The position numbers were made by a program, and so were the translations under genes. Source: Deltaproteobacteria bacterium (GTDB lineage Bacteria > Desulfobacterota > Binatia > UBA9968). From it: a DNA stretch of 36,585 nt. The notes beneath the pieces were generated by a model. The model worked only from the letters and a program-made list of their open reading frames with translations. It ran no database searches and had not been told where the DNA came from. The first letter of the stretch is position 1, and the number at the start of each line of letters is the position of its first letter. This document shows positions 1 through 8,368 of this stretch, piece after piece. The stretch covers positions 1-36,585 of the forward strand of contig JACPSE010000091.1 in assembly GCA_016193465.1 (NCBI GenBank), written 5' to 3'.

Positions 1-1101
1 AACATGTTCAAAAAGGTGGCTGCCGATTTTGTCAAGGCCGAGGCGCCCCCGCATGTCGTCACCCAGTGGTACCGTAACAAGACGACTTTCCTGCCCGATC
101 TATACCGCAAGGCGGCCGGTCTGGGATGGTTAGGCATGGTGATCCCTGAGCAGTACGGCGGCGCTTCCGCTTCTTTCACCGACTGTGCCGTGGTGTTCGA
201 AGAACTGGGCCGCGGGCCGCTTCCCGGCCCCTTTTTCTCCTCCGGCGTGCTCAGTGCGCTGATGGTTTTGGAAGGCGCTTCCGAGGCACAGAAAAAATCC
301 TTGCTCCCCTCGATATCCAGCGGTCAATCCATCGTCGTCGTCGCGATCACAGATAAGGGAGCGCACTGGGGACCTGAGTCGGTTGAGACGCGACTCACCA
401 AAACCAGCGGCGGCTTCGTGCTTGACGGCACAAAGCGCTTCGTGTACGACGCGGAAGGCGCAACCAGCTTCATCTCAGCCGCGCGAACGGAGAATGGCGA
501 GATAGCGCTCGCCCTGGTGGATCGAAAGAGCCCGGGAGTATCAATCACGCCCAAGGTTGGCTTCATGGTGTCGGTTGCCGAGGTGCGGTTTGATAAGGTG
601 CAGGTGCCGGCCGCTAACATGTTAGGTGAGGCCGGTTCGGGCTGGCGGATTCTCGATGGTGCTCTGGAAAAGGCGCTCCCCATCCTGTGCGCGTACCAGG
701 TCGGGGCGTGCCAGGAGATCTTTGACTTCACCGCCGAATATACCCGAACCCGGGTGGTTTTCGGCCAGCCGATTGGCCGCTTTCAACGCGTGCAAGACCA
801 TTATGTGGACTTGTCGGTTCACCTTGACGCAGCCCGCTGGGTGACTTACGAGACGCTGTGGAAGCTCGATTCAGGCCTGCCGGCCGCGGCGAGCGCGCAT
901 GAGGCGAAGGCAGTGGCAGCCGAGGCATACTACCAGGTCTGCAACTTCGCGCACATGGTCTTCGCCGGACCGGGCACAGATTACGGCCATCCCTTGATGG
1001 CCCACAGCGTCCTGGCTCACACGCTGTACCAGTACTTGGGCACGCCGTTGCACCACAAGCGTAGGATGATGGATGTCTTGTACCCGAGAGCGAACAGGTA
1101 G
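1..1101 (+). CDS. Acyl-CoA dehydrogenase family protein (5' end cut by window)
   Basis: FAD-dependent alpha,beta-dehydrogenation of an acyl-CoA thioester is the expected reaction. The visible 365 residues (from an ATG at 4) cover the N-terminal helical domain (GWLGMVIPEQYGG), the middle beta domain with the FAD/substrate loop, and the C-terminal helical domain with the family signature RVVFGQPIGRFQRVQDHYVD. The frame is open to base 1, and the protein begins inside the first helix of the family, about 10-20 residues short, so the true start is probably upstream. The C-terminal segment keeps the GxGxxxxHPL pattern of the family. Substrate cannot be read from sequence. It is followed after 20 bp by an aldo/keto reductase on the same strand. 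Family assignment is firm, specificity unknown. Confidence 0.88.
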   Translation, partial: NMFKKVAADFVKAEAPPHVVTQWYRNKTTFLPDLYRKAAGLGWLGMVIPEQYGGASASFTDCAVVFEELGRGPLPGPFFSSGVLSALMVLEGASEAQKKSLLPSISSGQSIVVVAITDKGAHWGPESVETRLTKTSGGFVLDGTKRFVYDAEGATSFISAARTENGEIALALVDRKSPGVSITPKVGFMVSVAEVRFDKVQVPAANMLGEAGSGWRILDGALEKALPILCAYQVGACQEIFDFTAEYTRTRVVFGQPIGRFQRVQDHYVDLSVHLDAARWVTYETLWKLDSGLPAAASAHEAKAVAAEAYYQVCNFAHMVFAGPGTDYGHPLMAHSVLAHTLYQYLGTPLHHKRRMMDVLYPRANR

Positions 1102-1121
1102 CCAGTGAAGGTGACTTCATC

Positions 1122-2042
1122 ATGCAACTGAGTCGTCGCGAACTGCTCAAAGCTGGAATCGCAGCGGGGGCCTCGATCTTCCTGCCCTCTGCCGGCCTGC
1201 TCGCGCAGGCGGTCCCATTGATTCAACGCAAAATTCCGTCGACTGGTGAAAGCCTGCCGATCATCGGCCTCGGAACGGCGCGCCGGTACGAGGCAATCAC
1301 CACCGAAGCCGAGCGCGCTCCACTGAGGGAGACCTTGCGCCGGTTCAAGGCGCTGGGGGGCAGGGTCATCGACAGTTCGCCGACCTACGGCGTTGCCGAG
1401 AGGGTGGTAGGCGATCTCGTGGCCGAGCTCAAGATCCGTGATTCGCTGTTCATCGCCACCAAGGTGAGCACGCGCGGCCGGGAGGCAGGCCTCGAGCAAC
1501 TCGAGCAGTCGTTCAAGCGATTGCAGATGCAGAAGATCGATCTCATCGCCGTGCACAACCTGCGCGACACCCAGATACAGCTCGGTACGCTCCGCGAGTG
1601 GAAGCAGGCGGGTCGCATCCGCTACCTCGGGATCACGACGTCTTCAGAGAAGCAGTACCGGGAGTTCGGGCAGACGATGAAGGCCGAGGCGCTGGATTTC
1701 ATCCAGGTGGACTACGCGCTCGACAACCGGGAAGCCGACAAGCGGATTCTGCCCCTGGCAGCCGATCGCGGGATGGCGGTGATGATCAACCTTCCGTTCG
1801 GTCGAGGCCGGCTCTTTAACGCGGTCCAGGGCCAGAAGCTGCCGCAGTGGGCGAGCGATTTCGACTGCAAGACGTGGGCCCAGTTCTTTCTCAAGTACAT
1901 TGTGTCGCATCCGGCCGTCACGTGCGCCGTGCCCGGCATGGCGAAGGCGGAGTACGTGGCGGACAATCTGGAAGCCGCCCGGGGCCGGCTGCCGGACCTC
2001 GCCATGCGCCGCCGCATGGAGAGCTTCATCGACGGGCTGTAG
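1122..2042 (+). CDS. Aldo/keto reductase with Tat-type signal peptide
   Basis: NAD(P)-dependent carbonyl reductase or dehydrogenase of the AKR TIM-barrel family, 306 aa. The N-terminus (SRRELLKAG followed by a hydrophobic stretch and AQA) is a twin-arginine signal, so the enzyme is probably exported. After it come the barrel start IIGLGTARRYE and the AKR tetrad elements: Asp/Tyr in VIDSSPTYG, Lys in FIATKVS and His in LIAVHN. An AAGGTGA ribosome-binding site lies just upstream of the ATG at 1122. It sits 20 bp after the acyl-CoA dehydrogenase and 9 bp before the transporter gene, suggesting one transcript. AKRs are usually cytosolic, so the Tat signal is the uncommon feature. The substrate is not predictable. 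Confidence 0.88.
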   Translation: MQLSRRELLKAGIAAGASIFLPSAGLLAQAVPLIQRKIPSTGESLPIIGLGTARRYEAITTEAERAPLRETLRRFKALGGRVIDSSPTYGVAERVVGDLVAELKIRDSLFIATKVSTRGREAGLEQLEQSFKRLQMQKIDLIAVHNLRDTQIQLGTLREWKQAGRIRYLGITTSSEKQYREFGQTMKAEALDFIQVDYALDNREADKRILPLAADRGMAVMINLPFGRGRLFNAVQGQKLPQWASDFDCKTWAQFFLKYIVSHPAVTCAVPGMAKAEYVADNLEAARGRLPDLAMRRRMESFIDGL

Positions 2043-2051
2043 GCCACGGTC

Positions 2052-3374
2052 GTGGACGCAGATGGCGTGGCGCACCGGCTGCTCCGCCGAGTGATCGAGG
2101 TGCGGTCTGACGAGGCGCGGGTGCTCGGCTGGTCATGGCTGTATATCTTCTCCGTGCTATCCTCTTATTATATCATTCGCCCCATCCGCGACGAGATGGG
2201 GATCGCCGGAGGCGTCGAAAACCTGCCGTGGCTTTTCACCGGGACCCTCGTCGGCATGATGGTCGCGAATCCGCCGTTCGCGGCGCTCGTCAGGAAGCTG
2301 CCGCGCGCGCGCTTCATTTCCGTCGCCTACCGCTTTTTCATAGCCAACCTGCTGTTGTTCTTCCTCTTGCTCAAAGTGGCGACCCCGGAGCAGAGCATCT
2401 GGGTCGGCCGCATCTTCTTTATCTGGACCTCTGTCTTTAACCTGTTCGTGGTCTCCGTGTTCTGGGCCTTGATGGTCGATGTCTTCGACTCCGAGCAGGG
2501 GAAGCGGCTCTTTGGCTTTATTGCGGCCGGGGCGACGCTTGGGAGCATCCTCGGATCGAGCCTGACGGCTACGCTTGCGCGCCAGGTGAGCTCGACCTAC
2601 CTGCTACTCGGGTCGGTTGTCCTGCTTGAGGTCGCGGTATTCAGCGTCCGGCGTCTGTCCCGTCTTTCGGAAGGTCTGCTCCTGACGCCGGGAGCGCGCT
2701 CCGATGAGGCCCCGATCGGGGGAAAAGTGCTCTCGGGGATGACCCACGCCTTCAAATCGGCCTACCTTCTAAACATCAGTATCTACATGCTGCTGTACAC
2801 GATCACTTCCACCTTCCTCTACTTCGAGCAGGCCGCTATCGTCAACCGCAGCTTCGCCGATCGCGCGGCGCGCACCGCGTTCTTTGCCGAGGTCGACCTA
2901 CTGGTCAACGTCCTCACGCTGGCAACCCAACTTTTCCTGACGGAGCGTATTCTCCGGCTCCTTGGCATGGCGCTGACACTGACGGTGCTTCCGGCCCTCA
3001 GCGTGTTGGGCTTCGTCACGCTTGGTCTGGCGCCGACGGTAGCGATCATTGTCACGTTCCAGGTCCTACGGCGGTCGGGCAATTTTGCCGTCGCGCGGCC
3101 GACGCGCGAGGTGCTGTTTACGGTTATTCCGCGCGAGGATAAGTACAAGGCGAAGAGCTTCATCGATACCGTCATCTATCGAAGCGGCGATCAGATTGGC
3201 GCCTGGTCGTATGCGCTGTTGTCTTTCCTGGGATTGGGAATGACCGGGATCGCGTTCGTGGCCGTCCCGATCTCCGCCGCGTGGCTGCTGAATGGCCTGT
3301 GGCTGGGCCGGAAGCAGGAAGCGATGGCGGCGTCCACGGCGGAGTCCGATGCGCCGATTTCCACAATCCGTTAA
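2052..3374 (+). CDS. NTP/NDP exchange transporter-like / MFS-type membrane protein
   Basis: Polytopic membrane protein of 440 aa with about 11-12 hydrophobic segments (for example SWLYIFSVLSSYYIIRPIRDE, LLLFFLLLKVA and WLLNGLWLG). The opening YYIIRPIRDEMGI and the charged loop TREVLFTVIPREDKYKAKSFID are typical of the bacterial ATP/ADP-translocase-like (Npt1/Npt2) branch of MFS-related transporters. The only start that keeps the whole frame is GTG at 2052, 9 bp after the aldo/keto reductase stop; no strong Shine-Dalgarno is visible. Free-living bacteria carry many such homologues whose cargo is unknown, so nucleotide exchange should not be assumed. Confidence 0.72.
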   Translation: MDADGVAHRLLRRVIEVRSDEARVLGWSWLYIFSVLSSYYIIRPIRDEMGIAGGVENLPWLFTGTLVGMMVANPPFAALVRKLPRARFISVAYRFFIANLLLFFLLLKVATPEQSIWVGRIFFIWTSVFNLFVVSVFWALMVDVFDSEQGKRLFGFIAAGATLGSILGSSLTATLARQVSSTYLLLGSVVLLEVAVFSVRRLSRLSEGLLLTPGARSDEAPIGGKVLSGMTHAFKSAYLLNISIYMLLYTITSTFLYFEQAAIVNRSFADRAARTAFFAEVDLLVNVLTLATQLFLTERILRLLGMALTLTVLPALSVLGFVTLGLAPTVAIIVTFQVLRRSGNFAVARPTREVLFTVIPREDKYKAKSFIDTVIYRSGDQIGAWSYALLSFLGLGMTGIAFVAVPISAAWLLNGLWLGRKQEAMAASTAESDAPISTIR

Positions 3375-3411
3375 CTGTCGCCTCATGCCTGTTGCCTTCA
3401 GTTCTCTTGGA

Positions 3412-4575
3412 ATGTTTTCTCGACGCACCAATTGGGACCGTCAACGTAACCGGCTCGCTGAGCTGCTGGAGGCCCGACGCGAAGAGGGCAGGCCGGTCTA
3501 TGACCTCACCCTTGCCAACCCGACAGAGCTCGGGATCGAGTACCCGGCGGGTGAGCTCCTCTCCGCACTCTCGAACCCCCAGGCGCTGCGCTACCAGCCT
3601 GACCCGAAGGGTCTTCTTTCGGGGCGCGAAGCCGTTTGCCAGTACTACCGAGAGAAGGGTATCCGTGTTGACCCGTCCCGCATCTTCCTCACCGCCGGCA
3701 CCAGCGAAGCGTACTCGCTCATCTTCAAACTCCTTTGCAACGCGGGTGAAAGCGTCGTCGTTCCCAAGCCATCGTATCCCCTCCTCGATTATCTCGCCCA
3801 AGTCAGTGACGTAAACCTCGGGCGCTACCATCTCCACTACGACCACGAGTGGCACCTCAACGTAGACCACGAGAGCGCGAAAGGAGCGAAAGCCATTGTG
3901 GTTGTGAATCCTCACAACCCAACCGGTGCCTTTCTCAAGAGGCGGGAACATCGGGACATCGTGAGGATCGCGCAAGAGAACCGTCTGGCCCTGATTGCCG
4001 ATGAGGTGTTCATTGATTATCCGCTGGTGGAGGACGACAGACGGTTTGGATCAACGGCAGGAGACGCCGAAGCGCTTACGTTCACGCTCAACGGTCTCTC
4101 CAAGCTGGCAGGACTGCCGCAAATGAAGCTGGGATGGATTGTGCTGGCTGGTCCGCCGTCTCTGGTGACCGAGGCTATGGAGAGACTCGAGATTCTATGC
4201 GACACCTTCCTGTCGGTGAACTCGCCGGTGCAGTTGGCGCTGCCGGAATTGATGCGGACGGCCGGGCGCGTTCGTTCGCAGATCCTTCAGCGGGTGAAGT
4301 CGAACTGCGAGACATTGCGGAAGGCAACGCTTGACTCTCCCTGCTCCGTGCTCAACGTTGAAGGGGGATGGTATGCTATTCTGCGCGTCCCGCAAATCAG
4401 GAGCGACGAGGAATGGGCGATCCAGTTGCTCGAGCAAACCGGCGTCTATCTTTTCCCTGGGTACTTCTTTGATTTCGTCGGACACAAATACTTGGTCGTG
4501 AGCTTATTGCCCGACGAACAGACATTTACCTATTCCGTCCACAGCCTGGTCAGTATCATCGAACAGAGTCGCTAA
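3412..4575 (+). CDS. Pyridoxal-phosphate-dependent class I/II aminotransferase
   Basis: PLP-dependent aminotransferase of fold type I, 387 aa from the ATG at 3412. Visible elements are the PLP-phosphate/substrate region LTAGTSEAYSLIFKLL, the Asn motif NPHNPTGAF, Asp in IADEVFIDY, and the Schiff-base lysine in LNGLSKLAGLPQMKLGWI. The frame is open back to 3292, which would overlap the transporter gene by 83 bp. I chose ATG 3412 (MFSRRTNWD) because family members typically start just there; ATG 3385 is the alternative. It follows the transporter by 37 bp on the same strand. Substrate is unknown; homologues are usually labelled alanine/aspartate-type aminotransferases. Confidence 0.85.
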   Translation: MFSRRTNWDRQRNRLAELLEARREEGRPVYDLTLANPTELGIEYPAGELLSALSNPQALRYQPDPKGLLSGREAVCQYYREKGIRVDPSRIFLTAGTSEAYSLIFKLLCNAGESVVVPKPSYPLLDYLAQVSDVNLGRYHLHYDHEWHLNVDHESAKGAKAIVVVNPHNPTGAFLKRREHRDIVRIAQENRLALIADEVFIDYPLVEDDRRFGSTAGDAEALTFTLNGLSKLAGLPQMKLGWIVLAGPPSLVTEAMERLEILCDTFLSVNSPVQLALPELMRTAGRVRSQILQRVKSNCETLRKATLDSPCSVLNVEGGWYAILRVPQIRSDEEWAIQLLEQTGVYLFPGYFFDFVGHKYLVVSLLPDEQTFTYSVHSLVSIIEQSR

Positions 4576-4604
4576 ACCAGCATGATTCACGACCACGGGC
4601 CACG

Positions 4605-4645
4605 TTTTTTTAACCCTTTGCCTACTGCCTGCTGCCTGACTTCTG
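4605..4645. repeat. Short interspersed repeat (TTAACCCTTT family) with 7-bp tandem units
   Basis: A T-run followed by AACCCTTT shares the 13-mer tttttaacccttt with positions 9351-9363 inside recD2. It continues as three near-identical 7-mers TGCCTAC, TGCCTGC, TGCCTGA at 4619-4639. The related complementary sequence appears at the 3' end of cofG. It lies 30 bp after the aminotransferase stop and could act as a weak terminator or be a scattered palindromic-repeat remnant. Confidence 0.45.
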
Positions 4646-4646
4646 C

Positions 4647-4871
4647 ATGTCCCCTTCGTTGAAATTCGGTATCTCAAGGCGTATGCCTGGAGCAGTTTGG
4701 GTGGGCATTTGGACTACCTGGGGAGAAGGTCTTGAAGCGATATACGAGGAGGCGCTTGACCATAGAGAGCAGCTTGTGTTATTGCGCCTCCTACGCGTCC
4801 GGGCTTTTGGGGAGCTGGTCGCGGAGGATTTTGCAAGGTTTTTTCAACATCCTGTAAAGGAACAACACTGA
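4647..4871 (+). CDS. Doubtful small ORF, hypothetical
   Basis: The only open frame in the 317-bp gap between the aminotransferase and the [2Fe-2S] protein, 74 aa. I recognise no family. It begins directly after a short interspersed repeat and has no good ribosome-binding site. Its middle part (EAIYEEALDHREQLVLLRLL) could form a helix. Spacing of 21 bp to the next gene on the same strand is its only support. It may well be non-coding. Confidence 0.18.
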   Translation: MSPSLKFGISRRMPGAVWVGIWTTWGEGLEAIYEEALDHREQLVLLRLLRVRAFGELVAEDFARFFQHPVKEQH

Positions 4872-4892
4872 GGGGTTTGAAGGGAGAAAGAT

Positions 4893-5264
4893 ATGCTAGC
4901 TTTTCGTCACCATGTTTTTGTGTGCACTAACCGCAGGCCTGACGATAACGACTGCTGCGCCGCCAAAGGGTCCGAGCAGGTACTCGAAAAATTTCGCGCC
5001 GAGGTCCGATCCCGTAATCTCCAGGGAGAGGTCCAGGTTACACCTTGCGGCTCCATCGGAACCTGCGGCCACGGACCCAACTTAGTTATTTATCCGGATG
5101 GGACCTGGTATTCCAGGGTGAGTGTGAATGATGTCGCGGAGATCGTGGAGCAACACCTGATTGGAGGCAAGCTGGTCGAGCGGCTCGCTTGGCTGGACAG
5201 GGACCTCCTGCGCCAAACGATTGCCGAGCACCGAGCGAAAGCCCAGGGCCGAAAGGGCGCCTAG
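4893..5264 (+). CDS. Thioredoxin-like [2Fe-2S] ferredoxin domain protein
   Basis: Small 123-aa electron carrier of the thioredoxin-fold [2Fe-2S] family, the fold of NuoE and of cobalamin-cluster ferredoxins. The start HHVFVCTN with Cys11, a second cysteine pair Cys21/Cys22, and CGSIGTCGHGP (Cys52, Cys58) supply the four cluster ligands. NLVIYPDGTWYSRV is the typical following strand. The ribosome-binding site AAGGGAG precedes the ATG at 4893. The redox partner is not encoded next to it; neighbours are a hypothetical ORF upstream and a phosphoesterase 93 bp downstream. Confidence 0.85.
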   Translation: MLAFRHHVFVCTNRRPDDNDCCAAKGSEQVLEKFRAEVRSRNLQGEVQVTPCGSIGTCGHGPNLVIYPDGTWYSRVSVNDVAEIVEQHLIGGKLVERLAWLDRDLLRQTIAEHRAKAQGRKGA

Positions 5265-5290
5265 CCCCCGGGGTCAAGCTAAAGGAAGAG

Positions 5291-5307
5291 TGTTGAAAAA
5301 CCCTTAA
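5291..5307. repeat. 17-bp repeat shared with the end of the 20.7-kb MITE-like element
   Basis: tgttgaaaaacccttaa occurs here and again at 20718-20734, where it forms the terminal inverted repeat of a long palindromic element. Here only the end is recognisable, so it is probably a solo or deleted copy in the gap between the [2Fe-2S] protein and the phosphoesterase. Confidence 0.5.
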
Positions 5308-5357
5308 GCCTCAGGAAGAGAGGCGTTATTCTCGGATAGTTTCCCGTACAAAGGAGC

Positions 5358-6077
5358 ATGGCTTCGCACCACGAAGTGGTCCTGGTTCACAGTTCGGACT
5401 TGCATCTAAGCGCCGCGCCCATCTTGGGCTCGTCCCGTCCCTCCGATCCGTTGTCAGTTCTCCGCAAGGTTCTGCTGGCTGCTACGGCGGCGCGCGCAGA
5501 TCTCCTGGTCCTGGCCGGGGACACCTTCGAGCACAATCGCCAACCGTCTGCGTTTATTGATCGCGCCGGGCGAACCATGGGCGAGTTCGGCGCGCCGATC
5601 GTGATTCTGCCCGGCAACCACGATCCGCTGACACCCGACTCGGTCTATCGGCGTTCCGAGCTGGCGGCCACATCGAACGTGTGTGTACTCGGCCTTACCG
5701 TTGAGGAAGCGGTGGCTTTGCCCGGGCTCGGGCTCGAGGTCTGGGGCAGGGCACACCGAGACTACTCGGATATGGCGCCGCTGTCGAGGCCACGTTCGCG
5801 TTCGACGCGTTGGCAGCTCGCTACCGCGCACGGCCACTATGTCGAAGGAGCGGAGGAGCCGGGCCGCCTTCTCGGCTCCTGGCTGATCCGCCGTGAAGAG
5901 CTCATCGCGACCGGCGCTGATTATGTCGCCTTGGGACATTGGAATCGCGCGGCGCGTGTCGGCGACCAGCAGATCAACGCCTACTATTCCGGCTCCCCAG
6001 ATTACGCCGGCACGGTCAACGTCGTTCGGCTGCGGCGCGACGGCACGGTCGAAGTGACACGAGCCCCTTTGCAATAA
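5358..6077 (+). CDS. Metallophosphoesterase (SbcD/Mre11-like calcineurin fold)
   Basis: Dimetal phosphoesterase of 239 aa. Metal-binding motifs appear in the expected order: Asp14-x-His16 in HSSDLHLS, GD in LVLAGDTFEHN, GNHD in ILPGNHDPLT, HGH in ATAHGHYVEG, and a final GHW in YVALGHWNRAARV. Order and spacing resemble the nuclease domain of SbcD/Mre11-type proteins, but the C-terminal capping and DNA-binding parts are missing and no SbcC-like ATPase is adjacent. DNA exonuclease activity is therefore only one option. AAAGGAG precedes the ATG at 5358. It starts 93 bp after the [2Fe-2S] gene. Confidence 0.82.
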   Translation: MASHHEVVLVHSSDLHLSAAPILGSSRPSDPLSVLRKVLLAATAARADLLVLAGDTFEHNRQPSAFIDRAGRTMGEFGAPIVILPGNHDPLTPDSVYRRSELAATSNVCVLGLTVEEAVALPGLGLEVWGRAHRDYSDMAPLSRPRSRSTRWQLATAHGHYVEGAEEPGRLLGSWLIRREELIATGADYVALGHWNRAARVGDQQINAYYSGSPDYAGTVNVVRLRRDGTVEVTRAPLQ

Positions 6078-6094
6078 ACAGGTTGTTCCCCCAG

Positions 6095-6113
6095 AGGGAA
6101 ATGGGCTTTCCCT
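6095..6113 (+). terminator. Possible weak terminator hairpin after the phosphoesterase gene
   Basis: AGGGAAA-tgggc-TTTCCCT forms a perfect 7-bp stem 18 bp after the phosphoesterase stop codon, followed by a mixed A/T tract rather than a clean U-run. The position suits a terminator; the tail makes it weak. Confidence 0.35.
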
Positions 6114-6142
6114 AAAAGTTTTGAGTCTTTGATGTTGAGTTT

Positions 6143-6313
6143 TTAGGTAAGTAACTCACAATTCAAAATTTTCCAAAGCCGTGAGATGTCGGAGAGTAAG
6201 CCCAAAAAGCTCTCTCGACCCTGGTCCTCCAAAAAAATGTCCCGGCGGGAAAGGCCACGGTTCATGACATGGTAGTAGGCCCCTGGGTACTCGATGCGCA
6301 GTGGACGAGCCAT
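6143..6313 (-). pseudogene. Truncated REP-associated tyrosine transposase (RAYT/Y1 family) remnant
   Basis: Reading the minus strand from an ATG at 6313 gives 56 codons to a TAA at 6143. The product starts MARPLRIEYPGAYYHVMNRG and continues RRDIFLEDQGRESFLGLL. This is the unmistakable N-terminus of the RAYT / IS200-like Y1 transposase family. Full-length members have roughly 200-300 aa. This copy ends before the HUH-type His motif (NHYH) and the catalytic Tyr, so it cannot be active. It occupies most of the 340-bp gap between the phosphoesterase and the VKOR gene. RAYTs normally move REP palindromes, and hairpin-forming repeats are common in this window. Confidence 0.75.
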
Positions 6314-6417
6314 GAAGCCCGTCTAGTCGATATTCATGGGTGTGTCAAGAGCCAAGAGCGGATTTGGGCTACCCCATTCCCGCTATTCCCGTGCTGCAAA
6401 AGCGATTCGTGAAGTGG

Positions 6418-6825
6418 TTAGCCGCCCGTCACGGTCAGGATAAAAATCGCCAGGATCGCCGCCGCAGAGGTGAGACACCAGTTACAAATCCCCTTAAGAA
6501 TAAGAAACTGGACGTAGGTGAGATAGAGTGAGACCAGAGTGCCGATGAAGGAGAGAAAGGCTACAGTGAACGATGTCAGCTTGGGCCAAGGCTCCAACCC
6601 CAGATGGCGAAGCGAAGTCATCACGAATATGAAAAGGAAAAGCCAGAAGCCGATAGCGCTGTTGTGCACTCCTAGCAGGCGGGAGTAAGGACTGCGAATG
6701 ACCCGGTCGCAGTCCCGGGTCCAGCAGGCCACCGGCCGGTTCGATCTCTGGCTGCGCCAGACATAACCACTGACCGCAAGCCCCAGCAGACTGAGCAGGT
6801 AGAACCACAAGCTCGGAGAGGCCAT
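6418..6825 (-). CDS. Vitamin K epoxide reductase (VKOR) family protein
   Basis: Membrane thiol-disulfide oxidoreductase of 135 aa. Bacterial VKORs pass electrons from DsbA-like thiol oxidases to quinone. Four hydrophobic helices are visible. The loop cysteine pair is Cys34/Cys39 (ACWTRDC) and the active-site CxxC is CNWC at 114-117 in the last helix; the loop serine region is SRLLGVHNSAIGFW. There is no fused thioredoxin domain and no DsbA partner nearby. It ends 12 bp upstream of the minus-strand start region of nothing else; the CBS-domain protein gene lies 12 bp upstream of it on the same strand, suggesting co-transcription. Confidence 0.85.
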   Translation of the reverse strand: MASPSLWFYLLSLLGLAVSGYVWRSQRSNRPVACWTRDCDRVIRSPYSRLLGVHNSAIGFWLFLFIFVMTSLRHLGLEPWPKLTSFTVAFLSFIGTLVSLYLTYVQFLILKGICNWCLTSAAAILAIFILTVTGG

Positions 6826-6837
6826 CGCATAGCCTTC

Positions 6838-8151
6838 CTAGGTTTTCTTCGCCTCTTCGAGTTTGACCTTGACGATTTTTCGTCCTTCCATGTCCACGAT
6901 GGTCAGCCGATAAGTGTCATGTTCGACTCTCTCGCCGCCGCGGGGAATACGCCTTAATTTGGCCAGGACGAAGCCGGCGAGCGTGAGGTACTCCGGTGAT
7001 TCCTCAAAAGGGAGCCCGTAGTCCGACTTGAGGTCTTTGAGCAGCGCGGAGCCCTGAATGACCATAGAACCGTCTGGAAGTCGCTCCACCGGCCCGTGCT
7101 CCTCACGATCGTACTCGTCGCGGATCTCGCCGACAATCTCTTCTAACAGATCCTCCAGCGTGGCCAGCCCTTCCACTTCGCCGAACTCATTCACCACTAT
7201 GGCCATAGCGATCCTTCTTCTCTGGAGCTCCTTGAGGAGCTGGCTGATGGGCAAGGAGCTGGGGACGAAGAAAGGCGTCTGAAGGTGGTCGCGCACACGA
7301 AAATCTCCCTTGTCCAGCACGGCGCGAAAGATATCCTTGTTGTAAAGGACGCCGATGATCTGGTCCATCTCCCCTTCATAGACCGGGATACGCGAGAAAC
7401 CGCTTTCGACGAAACTTTTTTGAATCTCGTCGGGAGGCGCGCTGACATCAACGGCATGGATTTCGGTTCTGGGCACCATGACAGCCTTTACCGGCGTGTC
7501 AACGAATTCAAAAACGCTATGGATCAGCTCCTTCTCGGTTTCATTAAAGATGCCCTTCGCGGCCCCTTCGCGGATCAGCGACTTCACTTCCTCCTCAGAC
7601 ACGAAGCTTGCTCCCCCGGCGTTCTTGCCGCCAAAAAACCAGAGGACAGCGTTGCTTGAGGCGGTGAGAATTTTCACCAGAAAGGAGGTGAGATGAGAGA
7701 AAGAGTCAATAGGACGAGCCACCAGGAGCGCGATCCTATCCGAGAAACGCAGGGCAAGGGACTTGGGAACAAGCTCGCCCACCACAAGCGAGAGATAGGC
7801 GATGGGAAGCACGACCAATGTTATGGCGATCGATTCCCCCCAACTGGTTGCCAAAGGGAAGGGTAGGGATTCAATCTGAGGCTTCAGAAACTGAATGGCG
7901 GCAGCGCCGCCGATCGCGGAGGCGAGGGTTCCCACTACGGTGACACCGATCTGAACGGTGGCGAGGAAGCGGTCGGGGTCGTCCTTCAACCGGGCGACAG
8001 CGGCCGCCGAACGCACCCCTTTTTCCACCAGGGACTCGATCCGGGTTTTGCGAGTGGCAATGATGGCTATCTCGGAGGCGGAAAAAAAGCCATTCGCCAG
8101 GATAAGGCAAAAGATCAAGACTATCTCAAACCAAAAGCTTTCGATGAACAT
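6838..8151 (-). CDS. CNNM/CorC_HlyC family membrane protein (DUF21-CBS-CorC_HlyC)
   Basis: Putative cation (Mg2+/Co2+) transport or efflux protein, often mislabelled hemolysin, 437 aa. The DUF21 membrane domain occupies about residues 1-190 (NGFFSASEIAIIATRKTRIE, LVVGELVPKSLALR). A CBS-domain pair spans about 205-330 (VMVPRTEIHAVD, GFSRIPVYEG, IVVNEFGEVEGLATLEDLLEE). A C-terminal CorC_HlyC domain follows from about 350 (GSALLKDL to the end). Length and order match the family exactly. It is divergent from recD2 across a 217-bp gap and lies 12 bp upstream of the VKOR gene. Confidence 0.92.
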   Translation of the reverse strand: MFIESFWFEIVLIFCLILANGFFSASEIAIIATRKTRIESLVEKGVRSAAAVARLKDDPDRFLATVQIGVTVVGTLASAIGGAAAIQFLKPQIESLPFPLATSWGESIAITLVVLPIAYLSLVVGELVPKSLALRFSDRIALLVARPIDSFSHLTSFLVKILTASSNAVLWFFGGKNAGGASFVSEEEVKSLIREGAAKGIFNETEKELIHSVFEFVDTPVKAVMVPRTEIHAVDVSAPPDEIQKSFVESGFSRIPVYEGEMDQIIGVLYNKDIFRAVLDKGDFRVRDHLQTPFFVPSSLPISQLLKELQRRRIAMAIVVNEFGEVEGLATLEDLLEEIVGEIRDEYDREEHGPVERLPDGSMVIQGSALLKDLKSDYGLPFEESPEYLTLAGFVLAKLRRIPRGGERVEHDTYRLTIVDMEGRKIVKVKLEEAKKT

Positions 8152-8368
8152 AATGCCTCCTATAGTTGGCGGCTTTCCTAGGAGCAGGGCGCATGCGCAG
8201 AATGATAGCGGTCTTTTTCCCGCTCAACAAAGGCTCTTGACCAGGGTGGCTTCAGCGCTCGGAAGCGGCTCGGACATCTGCAAGAAATCTATTCCTGGCG
8301 GGAGAAAAAGGCAAGAGACCTTTTCTACCATCGCCTCTTTAGAGTAGGATCAGGCAGAAGGAGGACGC

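Noticed and set aside
3172-3975. 267-aa minus-strand frame across transporter and aminotransferase ends
   Set aside because: Spans two genes with clear sense-strand motifs and has no domain of its own.
4619-4639. Three 7-bp tandem units as a possible CRISPR or VNTR
   Set aside because: Far too short and without spacers; better explained as part of the interspersed repeat.
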